Below, one piece after another: positions 37,559-44,267 of a DNA stretch of 64,000 nucleotides. The DNA is from Sphingomonas pokkalii. Lineage in GTDB: Bacteria > Pseudomonadota > Alphaproteobacteria > Sphingomonadales > Sphingomonadaceae. A program made the translations under genes and the position numbers. Location: assembly GCF_003096275.1 (NCBI RefSeq), contig NZ_QENQ01000001.1:3391565-3455564 (forward strand), written 5' to 3'. The notes beneath the pieces were generated by a model that worked only from the letters and a program-made list of their open reading frames with translations, did no database searches and was not told the DNA's origin. Position 1 is the first letter of the stretch; every line of letters starts with the position of its first letter.

Positions 37559-38764
37559 TCAGTAGGTCCAGTCCACCTGCAGCCACATCTTGGTGGTGTC
37601 CGTCGCGAAGCGATCCGCTTCGTACCGGGCATAGCGTGCGGAAATGGCGGTCTTCTTCACCTTCACGGTGGCAAGCAGGTTGATCACGTCGCCATAATGC
37701 TGGTTCAGCCGGTCGCTCTCGAAGCGGTGGTACAGCGCCTGTAACGAGAACAGGTCGATTTTGCCGATCTTCTTCCAGCTATGGCTACCGCCGACATAGA
37801 GGTCGTGCAGGCCGTTCGGTGGATTGGTGGTGAACTTGTCCGCCCAGCCCTGGAACTTGAACACGCTGCCGAGCGGCGTCTGGAAGCTGGTGAGCGCATT
37901 GCCATTGCCGGCACCCAGCACTTCATATCCGGCGTTGAGCGTCCAATTGCCAATGTCGAGTGCGCCATCCGCCAGCCAGTAATCGGCCTGATAGCGGTTG
38001 GGGTTGCGATGATAGTCCGACTGGCGGGCGTAGCTGAACTGATAGTTGAGCTTCACGCCCGGCGCGAGCGGCCGCGCGCCTGCAAGCCGCGCCCCGTAAT
38101 TCTGGTTCGACAGGCGATAGCCCTGCACCACCGCCTCGTCCTGGTCCACCAGATAGGCGAAGCCGGTTAGCGTTCCCAGTGGTGTGGTGGTAGAAAGATT
38201 GGCAAGAACATTGTCGCCGGAAACCCCGCGCTGGCGGAAGCCGCGGCCGTCGGTGCCCCAGATGGTGCGGACGTTCCAGGCATAGACGACGTCCAGCTTC
38301 ACGCCCTTCCGCGGCACGATCTCGGTCCGTACCGCGTCATAGGTCTGGCCGTTGTTGCGGAAGCCGGCGGCGCCGACGAACCGTTCGTCGTCCAGCGCGA
38401 TGCGCTGGCGCCCGGCGGTGACGGTGAACGGCTGCGAGCGATAGCGGATCTGTGCGCGGTAGATCGCCGCATTCTCCGGATCGCCGATCACCGGGCGATC
38501 GGCCACCCCGTGCAGCCCGTCATAATATTTGTCGACGACCGCCAGATTGCCCTGTGCCTCGCCCAGGATCGACCAGGCGCCGCGCGTGGCTTCCACGCCG
38601 CCGCGCAGCCGGATCGTCACCGCGTCCGAGGCGGCGGCAATGCCGTCCTGATCGACATGCTCGTAGCGCGTGCGCCCCTCGATCAGTGGCTTGATGCTGA
38701 TGTCTTGCGCACATGCCGGGCCCGTAGCTGCAAGCGTAGCCGCCGTAACGATCCAGAATCGCAT
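37559..38764 (-). CDS. Outer-membrane porin, alginate-export (AlgE-like) family
   Basis: A 401-residue beta-barrel protein with signal peptide (MRFWIVTAATLAATGPACAQ) and many alternating amphipathic strands ending in an aromatic residue (KMWLQVDWTY). KPLIEGRTRYEHVDQDG near the start and RYRSQPFTVTAGRQRIALDDERFVG are typical of the Alginate_exp domain family. In proteobacteria such porins often sit in nitrate-assimilation operons, where they are thought to let nitrate cross the outer membrane. It lies between narK and nirB, 64 bp after narK, which supports that role. Confidence 0.8.
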   Translation of the reverse strand: MRFWIVTAATLAATGPACAQDISIKPLIEGRTRYEHVDQDGIAAASDAVTIRLRGGVEATRGAWSILGEAQGNLAVVDKYYDGLHGVADRPVIGDPENAAIYRAQIRYRSQPFTVTAGRQRIALDDERFVGAAGFRNNGQTYDAVRTEIVPRKGVKLDVVYAWNVRTIWGTDGRGFRQRGVSGDNVLANLSTTTPLGTLTGFAYLVDQDEAVVQGYRLSNQNYGARLAGARPLAPGVKLNYQFSYARQSDYHRNPNRYQADYWLADGALDIGNWTLNAGYEVLGAGNGNALTSFQTPLGSVFKFQGWADKFTTNPPNGLHDLYVGGSHSWKKIGKIDLFSLQALYHRFESDRLNQHYGDVINLLATVKVKKTAISARYARYEADRFATDTTKMWLQVDWTY

Positions 38765-38828
38765 CCATTTCCCTTTGATTGCAACGCAGCAGCGCTACGC
38801 ACTGATAGGCCGCCGTTCCAGTTACCAA

Positions 38829-40076
38829 TTATATCCGGGCGCCGGTGCTCCAGGTGGCACGCCACGTCATTTTCACGAAATTCAGGCCCGCCAGCGCCGC
38901 CATCGCCAGTGCTGCGAAGATCAGGAAACCGGGGGCGAAGCTGCCGGCAAGCTGCTTGGCCAGGCCCAGCGAGGATGCCAGGTAGAAGCCGCCGACGCCC
39001 CCGGCCATGCCGACCAGCCCCGTCATCACCCCGATTTCCGCCTGGAAGCGCTGCGGGACCAACTGGAACACCGATCCGTTGCCGGTGCCGAGTGCCAGCA
39101 TCGCCACCACGAAGCAGCCAAGGGCGGCGGGCAGCGTCGGCGCGACGCTCACGCCCGCGAGCGCCGCCGCCGCCACCAGGAACACGCCGGTCAGCGCCTT
39201 CACGCCGCCGATCCGGTCGGCAAGCGCCCCGCCCAGCGGGCGGACGAGCGATCCGGCGAACACGCATCCCGCCGTGCAATAGCCGGCGATGATCGTGCTG
39301 AGCCCGAATTGATCGGTGAAATAGATTGGCAGCGAGGCCGCCAGCCCGACGAACCCGCCGAAGGTGACGGCATAGAATCCCATCAACCACCAGGCATCGG
39401 CCGATTTGAGCGGGTGCAGATATTCGAGCCAGCTTTTAGGGGCGGGCGCATTCGGCGCATCCTTGGCCATCGCCAAGTACAGCACGAACACGATGCCGAG
39501 CGGAATGCAGGCCAGCCCGAGCACCGCGTTCCAGCCGAACAGCCTGGCCAGCGCCGGCGCGAACAGCGCGGCGAGCACCGTGCCCGAATTGCCCATGCCT
39601 GCCAGCCCCATCGCCTTGCCCTGGTGCTCGGGCGGATACCAGCGGCTGGCGAGCGGCAGGGCGATCGCGAAGCTGGCGCCGGCAAAGCCCAGGATCACGC
39701 CGAGCGCCAGCGTGCCGCCGAAGCTGTTCACGCCGAGCAGCCAGGCGGAGAGGAGTCCGCCGATCACGATCATCTGGCTGATCGCGCCCGAACGCTTCGG
39801 CCCGATGCGATCGACCAGCAGCCCGTTGACGACGCGCAGAAACGCGCCCGCCAGCGTCGGCGTCGCCACCATCAGGCCCTTTTGCGCGGCGGTGAGGTGC
39901 AGGGTCTTCGCAATGTCTGGCGCCAGCGGGCCGAGCAGCACCCAGACCATGAAGGCCAGATCGAAATAGAGAAAGGCGGCGACGAGCGTGGGCCAGTGCC
40001 CGCTGCGCCAGAAACCGTCGTCTTTTGCCATGGTGGTGGATGGGTCCACGCGTCGATCCAGAAATGCCGTTGCCAT
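38829..40076 (-). CDS. narK: Nitrate/nitrite MFS transporter
   Basis: A 415-residue, twelve-helix permease of the NNP family. Diagnostic motifs are the helix-1 segment FLYFDLAFMVWVLLGPLAPD, the first nitrate signature GFAGASFAIALPLASRWYPP and the second GMAGGVGGFYLASSLG region. It imports nitrate for NasA. The ATG at 40076 is preceded by GGGGA; upstream in-frame codons run back into the leader terminator at 40112. First structural gene of the minus-strand nitrate cluster, with its own attenuator. Confidence 0.92.
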   Translation of the reverse strand: MATAFLDRRVDPSTTMAKDDGFWRSGHWPTLVAAFLYFDLAFMVWVLLGPLAPDIAKTLHLTAAQKGLMVATPTLAGAFLRVVNGLLVDRIGPKRSGAISQMIVIGGLLSAWLLGVNSFGGTLALGVILGFAGASFAIALPLASRWYPPEHQGKAMGLAGMGNSGTVLAALFAPALARLFGWNAVLGLACIPLGIVFVLYLAMAKDAPNAPAPKSWLEYLHPLKSADAWWLMGFYAVTFGGFVGLAASLPIYFTDQFGLSTIIAGYCTAGCVFAGSLVRPLGGALADRIGGVKALTGVFLVAAAALAGVSVAPTLPAALGCFVVAMLALGTGNGSVFQLVPQRFQAEIGVMTGLVGMAGGVGGFYLASSLGLAKQLAGSFAPGFLIFAALAMAALAGLNFVKMTWRATWSTGARI

Positions 40077-40111
40077 GATGACGTCCCCAATGCCGATCTG
40101 AAAAGGACATG

Positions 40112-40164
40112 AAAAAAGCCGCTCGCCGGGCGTTCGCATGGAGGCGACGTCCGGTCAGCGGCTT
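40112..40164 (-). terminator. Intrinsic terminator in the narK leader (attenuator)
   Basis: On the minus strand AAGCCGCT pairs with AGCGGCTT, with an inner CCGG/CCGG pairing, and is followed by six U residues (40117-40112). It lies 35 nt before the narK start and mirrors the nirB leader terminator, including the AAGCCGC stem base. Confidence 0.8.
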
Positions 40165-40179
40165 TGCTGCGTTCAGAGG

Positions 40180-40234
40180 GGGGAGGGAGGCCCCGGCCTT
40201 GGAGCCCCTCCCGCTGGGCGCGCTTCCTTGCGCG
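40180..40234 (-). promoter_or_regulatory. ANTAR-type tandem hexaloop RNA in the narK leader
   Basis: P1 (40234-40219) has a 5-bp CGCGC/GCGCG stem closing hexaloop AAGGAA. P2 (about 40212-40180) has CTCC/GGGG then GG/CC and further G-C pairs closing hexaloop AAGGCC. Both loops have A1 and G4, as in the nirB leader. P2 ends about 16 nt before the terminator stem, almost the same spacing as at nirB. Two independent leaders with the same design strongly support NasT control. Confidence 0.75.
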
Positions 40235-40241
40235 ACGGGGG

Positions 40242-40270
40242 ATCATCGCGCAGATTCTTGTTTGCTGCAA
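40242..40270 (-). promoter_or_regulatory. Candidate sigma-70 promoter for narK leader
   Basis: On the minus strand TTGCAG (40270-40265) and GATGAT (40247-40242) are separated by 17 bp. Transcription would start near 40235, right at the first ANTAR hairpin, which fits a dedicated leader RNA. The -10 box matches the consensus at only four of six positions. Confidence 0.4.
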
Positions 40271-40310
40271 GCGCGAACTTATCCGGTCGGCGACAGCCCG
40301 GCGCGAAGAG

Positions 40311-41111
40311 TCAGGAGGTTCGGTTCGCGACGATCGTATAGATCGGCCGCGTACGGCTGCCATATTTGAACGTGTTCCAGACGATCCGCTGGTCGGCGAA
40401 TCCGAGGATGGCGAGATATTCGCGCACGAGCAGCGGTGGCAGCCGGTACCAGCCGTCGTTGATACCGTTGGGCTTCAGGCCCCTTGGCATGAAACGGGGG
40501 TTGCGCCGGAACATGCTCGCCAGCCGGCCATAGGGAGAGAGTTCTGCAACGATGATGGTCTCTTTCGTCAGCGCGGCGACGTTCGTCAGCGCGAGGAAAG
40601 GATCCCGCAGGTGGAGCAGGATGCTGCCGAGCACGGAGACGTCCACCGGGCCAATCGACGACGGAATGTCATAGACGACGCCATTCACCATTTTCGCGTT
40701 GGAGCCAAAGGCCCGGTGGCAGAACCAATAGGCATTGTTGATCTTGTCGATATGCTGCCGGCGCGCCCTTCGCGTTTCATCGGCATCGCTTCCCGCGAAG
40801 GGGACGATATCCCAGTCGAACGCGTCCGACAGATCGAACGAGACGACATCTGCGCCCTGTTTTTCGATGTGAAATGTCAGGATCCCGGACGCCGCCCCGA
40901 CATCGAGGACGCGCTTCTTCGCAAAATCGAAATGGCCGAGATAGCGATCCTCGATCCCGCGAAGGTCCCATTCGCCTTCGACCGTTCCATGGCCGGGAAT
41001 GTCCATCGTATGGTAGAAATAGCAGTCGTCGATCGACGGGACGTCGCGTGCCTGGGCAAAGGGTGACGCGAATCGACGATCGGTCTCGCCGGAAAAGACA
41101 TTCTCGTTCAT
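40311..41111 (-). CDS. Class I SAM-dependent methyltransferase
   Basis: A 266-residue protein with a Rossmann methyltransferase core: motif I VLDVGAASGILTFHIEKQGA, acidic strand VVSFDLSD, and post-motif DVSVLGSILLHLRDPFLALT. The N-terminal segment (YFYHTMDIPGHGTVEGEWDL) and a Trp/Tyr-rich middle resemble methyltransferases found in glycan or lipid modification loci. It is not a known nitrate gene, yet lies between nasS and narK, next to repeats, so it may be a later insertion. The substrate cannot be named. Confidence 0.8.
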   Translation of the reverse strand: MNENVFSGETDRRFASPFAQARDVPSIDDCYFYHTMDIPGHGTVEGEWDLRGIEDRYLGHFDFAKKRVLDVGAASGILTFHIEKQGADVVSFDLSDAFDWDIVPFAGSDADETRRARRQHIDKINNAYWFCHRAFGSNAKMVNGVVYDIPSSIGPVDVSVLGSILLHLRDPFLALTNVAALTKETIIVAELSPYGRLASMFRRNPRFMPRGLKPNGINDGWYRLPPLLVREYLAILGFADQRIVWNTFKYGSRTRPIYTIVANRTS

Positions 41112-41434
41112 TTACATATCCAACGCCTGGGAAACCGGCGCTTCCGATAGGCGGAAATGCCGGATCATTCTATGATTTTATGGTTTTGGCGCGCTGGCTT
41201 CCGCGCGCTATAACTGGCGCTGACGGCGCGCCGGCATCCCATTTCGCGGGCCCCTTATACCAGGCTGCATGGATACCGACTTATCCGGTCTCTCCCCGTC
41301 ATCCCGGCGAAAGCCGGGATCCATTCGCCTCTCGGCCGCAGCAAACGCCGATAGCGAGACCGCAATGGACCCCGGCTTTCGCCGGGGTGACGATGTGGAG
41401 GACGAGGATAGGGTCTTCTCCGCGCAGGGTGGTA
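41112..41434. other. Non-coding stretch with repeats between methyltransferase and nasS
   Basis: About 490 bp from 41112 to 41599 carry no convincing gene. This part holds the methyltransferase promoter region and the palindromic repeat at 41298-41393; the rest is the inverted-repeat element at 41435-41602. Translated frames here show only repeat-derived residues such as PRRKPGS and MDPGFRRDD. Confidence 0.6.
41298..41393. repeat. Paired alphaproteobacterial palindromic repeat (REP-like)
   Basis: GTCATCCCGGCGAAAGCCGG plus GATCCATT (41298-41325) is followed by its inverted form, AATGGACCCCGGCTTTCGCC plus GGGGTGACGA (41364-41393). This is the intergenic palindrome common in sphingomonads and other alphaproteobacteria, here as a head-to-head pair around a 38-bp core. 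Confidence 0.75.
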
Positions 41435-41602
41435 TTAGAGACCGTTTGGAAATTCGATCGGGTCGGCCTGGCGGGTCTTTTTCGCCGCCGCAGCGTCGCC
41501 AATCCTCGCCGATGCTTCCGGCATCGCCTGCGGTTGGCTTCTTGCGCGCGACAAAAAATCCCTCGCCGGCCCTCCGCCGCCGAGTTCCCAAACGGTCTCT
41601 TA
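41435..41602. mobile_element. 168-bp element with 18-bp terminal inverted repeats (MITE-like)
   Basis: The left end TTAGAGACCGTTTGGAAA and the inverted right end TAAGAGACCGTTTGGGAA match at 16 of 18 positions. Inside are further imperfect inverted stretches (GGGTCTTTTTCGC near 41476 and GCGACAAAAAATCCC near 41548). It has no coding capacity. The right end overlaps the last codon of nasS, whose TAA stop is 41602-41600. I see no clear target-site duplication. Confidence 0.5.
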
Positions 41603-42814
41603 TCGCGCCGATGGGCCGAACCCCGCTAGATATTCCGCCAGGCATTCGGGATCGAACACCCGGCCGTCGAAGAAGCGATCCGGCCCCAGCGTCAGCGCGG
41701 CCCGGTGTGCGCCGACCCCGGTGGGCGCCGCCACCGCGCCTTCCAGCTTCATGCTCGCGCCCGGCATCGGTTCGCCGCTGCCGCCAAGCGCACGGCGATA
41801 GACGTCCGGGCGAAACACCGCCCCGGCCGCCGCTTCCGCCTCGGCGCTCGGCTCCGCCTGGCGCCAGCGGACCAGCTGGGAATAGATCCACAGCGCCTGG
41901 CTGCGCCATGGGAAGGCCGTCGCCTCGCGGTGAAACAGCAGGAAATCCGGCTCGTCGATCGCCGGTGCGCCATGCCGGGCGAGCAGGGTACCCGACAGCC
42001 CCGCTTCGATCAGGTCGGCCGGTTCGCCGACATAGGCCGGGCGTGCAAGCAGCGCTGCCAGCGCGCCGCGGTTGGCCGGATCGTCGCACCAGCGTGCCGC
42101 CTGTGCCAGCGCCAGCAGCAGCCGGTCGACCGTATCGGCATTCGCCTCCATCCAATCGGTGCGCAGCGCCAGCACCTTTTCGACCCCGCGTTGCCAGATG
42201 CGCGCGCCGATCGCCACCGCCTCGGCGAGGCCGTGGGCGATCGCGGCGGCCGGCCAGGGATCGCCGGCGATGAAACCGTCGATCTCGCCCAGCCGCATCG
42301 CCTCCACCGTCAGCGACGGCGGCAGCACCCGCAGCACCACATCACGGTCGGGATCGATGCCGGCGCTGCCCAGCCAGTAGCGCAGCATCAGCGCATGGCC
42401 CGAAAAGCGGTGGACGATGCCGATCACCGGCTTGCGGCGGAACAGCCCGATCGCCGTCGCGAAATCATGGCTCGTGCCCAGCGGATCGGCGAGGCGCGCG
42501 GGCAGGTCTGGCTCCAGCGCTGCGGCGAATTCCCCCGACATCACCAGCATGTTGCCGTTGCCGTTGAGCTTGAACGGCGCCGACAGCGCCGCCGGCTGCT
42601 GGCTGAGCCCCAGCGTTACCGCCACCGCGAGCGGCGCCAGCATCTGCGCCGCCTGGACCTGGCCATAGACCAGCCGGTCGCGCAGGGTTGCCCAGCTGGT
42701 AGTGCGCACCAGCTCCAGATCGATGCCGTTCGCCGCGGCGAAGCCCTGCTCGCGCGCGGCGACCAGGACGGCGCTGTCGGTGAGCGGCAGGAAGGCGGCG
42801 CGAACCAGGATCAT
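41600..42814 (-). CDS. nasS: Nitrate/nitrite sensor NasS (NrtA/CmpA-like binding protein)
   Basis: A 404-residue protein of the NrtA-type periplasmic binding fold but without a signal peptide (it begins MILVRAAFLPLTDSAVLVAA), as expected for cytosolic NasS. Motifs include REQGFAAANGIDLELVRT, GHALMLRYWLGSAGIDPDRD and AMRLGEIDGFIAGDPWPAAA. NasS holds NasT inactive until nitrate or nitrite binds. It overlaps nasT by 4 nt (ATGA), so the pair is made together. Its TAA stop lies in the end of an inverted-repeat element, so the native C-terminus may have been changed. Confidence 0.88.
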   Translation of the reverse strand: MILVRAAFLPLTDSAVLVAAREQGFAAANGIDLELVRTTSWATLRDRLVYGQVQAAQMLAPLAVAVTLGLSQQPAALSAPFKLNGNGNMLVMSGEFAAALEPDLPARLADPLGTSHDFATAIGLFRRKPVIGIVHRFSGHALMLRYWLGSAGIDPDRDVVLRVLPPSLTVEAMRLGEIDGFIAGDPWPAAAIAHGLAEAVAIGARIWQRGVEKVLALRTDWMEANADTVDRLLLALAQAARWCDDPANRGALAALLARPAYVGEPADLIEAGLSGTLLARHGAPAIDEPDFLLFHREATAFPWRSQALWIYSQLVRWRQAEPSAEAEAAAGAVFRPDVYRRALGGSGEPMPGASMKLEGAVAAPTGVGAHRAALTLGPDRFFDGRVFDPECLAEYLAGFGPSAR

Positions 42815-43395
42815 GCCGCACCCCCGCCGAGCAGGCTGCTCGCGGTGATCAGCGCCTCGGCGACATCGACCAGCCGGCGGCCCTGGTTCATCGCCGTCGT
42901 GCGCAGCAGCGCATAGGCATCGGGTTCGTTCAATCCGCGCTGCGCCATCAATATTGCCTTCGCCTTGTCGATCGTCTTGCGGTTGGCGAGCGCGGTGCGG
43001 GCCTCGTCCAGTTCGGTCTGCATCCGCGAAAAGGCGGTGAACCGCCGCACCGCAAGTTCCAGGATCGGCTTCACCCGATCCTTGCGCAGGCCATCGACGA
43101 CATAGGCGGAAACGCCCGCGTCGATCGCCGCGCCGATCATCGAATCATCGGACTGGTCGACGAACATCGCGATCGGCTTGGCCAGCGCGCGGCTGACCAG
43201 CAGCATCTCTTCCAGCGTGTCGCGGCTGGGGCTGCCCAGGTCCATCAGCACGACATCGGGTGCCATCCGCTCGATCCGCGCGACGAAGGCGCCGCGCGGT
43301 GGCACGAAATGGATATCGTCATAGCCTGCCTCGCGCAGGCCCTCTTCGAGAACCGACGCCCGCGCCCCGCTGTCATCGACAATGACGATCCGCAC
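42811..43395 (-). CDS. nasT: ANTAR-domain antiterminator NasT
   Basis: A 194-residue regulator. The N-terminal receiver-like domain starts RIVIVDDSGARASVLEEGL and has MDLGSPSRDTLEEM in place of the usual acceptor loop. A coiled coil follows (SRMQTELDEARTALAN), then the ANTAR RNA-binding domain (RKTIDKAKAILMAQRGLNEP, DAYALLRTTAMNQGRRLVDV). The start is probably GTG at 43395, since upstream residues do not fit the fold. When freed from NasS it binds paired hexaloop hairpins and prevents termination; matching leaders occur before nirB and narK. Confidence 0.9.
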   Translation of the reverse strand: MRIVIVDDSGARASVLEEGLREAGYDDIHFVPPRGAFVARIERMAPDVVLMDLGSPSRDTLEEMLLVSRALAKPIAMFVDQSDDSMIGAAIDAGVSAYVVDGLRKDRVKPILELAVRRFTAFSRMQTELDEARTALANRKTIDKAKAILMAQRGLNEPDAYALLRTTAMNQGRRLVDVAEALITASSLLGGGAA

Positions 43396-43462
43396 TTCAG
43401 CGCCTTTCGCAGTTGCGAGAGGAACTGGCAGCAAAGCACGAGCGCGTCAAATCGGCGGCGGG

Positions 43463-43855
43463 CTACGCCTTCGCGCTCAACCGATCGAGGATCGGGCAGT
43501 CGGGGCGATCATCGCCCTGGCACCGTTCCGCCAGATCCAGCAGGGTGGCGCGCATGTCTTCCAGGATGCGCGCCTTGCGGCCGAGTTCATCGGCGCGCGC
43601 CAGGGCCAGTGCCTTGACGTCGGCGCTCGATCGGCCGCGATCCTGCCACAGGCCGAGCAGGGCGCGAATCTCGTCGATCGGAAAGCCGAGATCGCGGGCA
43701 TGGGCGACAAAGCGCAGCCGGGCGACATCCGCTTCGGCATAGTCGCGATAGCCGCTGTCGCGGCGGGGCGGCTCCGGGATCAGCCCGATCTTCTCATAGT
43801 GGCGGATCATCCGTTGCGAGACGCCGCTGGCCGTGGATGCCTGGCCGATATTCAA
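43463..43855 (-). CDS. MerR-family metal-responsive regulator (CueR/HmrR-like)
   Basis: A 130-residue MerR protein. It begins [20 protein letters not shown] and continues [20 protein letters not shown], the standard winged helix. The metal site has two Cys near the end ([18 protein letters not shown]), as in Cu(I)/Ag(I) sensors of the CueR/HmrR type. The TTG start at 43855 overlaps the stop of the truncated copper ATPase gene as TTGA. It probably controls the divergent copper genes through the dyad at 44176-44224. Confidence 0.88.
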   Translation of the reverse strand: MNIGQASTASGVSQRMIRHYEKIGLIPEPPRRDSGYRDYAEADVARLRFVAHARDLGFPIDEIRALLGLWQDRGRSSADVKALALARADELGRKARILEDMRATLLDLAERCQGDDRPDCPILDRLSAKA

Positions 43856-44133
43856 AGCTTCGCTCCATTCAGTCTGAGTGCGTTGGTGACCATCGCGAAG
43901 GAGGATAGCGCCATCGCCGCGCCGGCGACCATCGGCGATAGCAGGATGCCGGCAACCGGGTACAGCACGCCCGCCGCTATCGGCACGCCGATGCCGTTGA
44001 AGCAGAAGGAAAACCACAGGTTCTGCCGGATGTTGCGCATGGTCGCACGGGCCAGCCGCCGGGCGCGCACCAGCGCGGGGGCATCGTTGATGCCGTCGCC
44101 CGCCGCCGCAACAGCCCTGATGCTCGTTTCCAC
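43852..44133 (-). pseudogene. Remnant of a Cu(I)-translocating P-type ATPase
   Basis: The frame encodes [13 protein letters not shown] joined directly to [20 protein letters not shown] and the last two helices ([20 protein letters not shown], then [15 protein letters not shown]). [10 protein letters not shown] is the P-type ATPase hinge motif. The roughly 30 residues that should follow it (ADVGIAMG-type motif) are missing, as are all about 650 upstream residues with the metal-binding, phosphorylation (DKTG) and CPC motifs. No pump activity is possible. The fragment is still coupled to the MerR gene and may persist only as its leader. Confidence 0.8.
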
Positions 44134-44175
44134 TCGTCATCGCATGCCTCCAAGGCGGGCGGATATGGGGACTGG

Positions 44176-44224
44176 CATCATGTCAGGGTCGAGGCCGAAA
44201 ACATGGCTTGACCCTGACATGATG
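44176..44224. promoter_or_regulatory. Divergent copper-regulator operators/promoters
   Basis: CATCATGTCAGGGTC (44176-44190) and GACCCTGACATGATG (44210-44224) are exact 15-bp inverted copies, each reading outward as GACCCTGACATGATG toward one of the divergent copper transcripts. The plus copy includes TTGACC as a -35 box with a possible -10 (TAGAGC) 19 bp later, the long spacing typical of MerR-type promoters. Confidence 0.65.
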
Positions 44225-44267
44225 TTAAACCCTAGAGCCGTGGCAACGAGCCGAAAGACCAGAGGGC

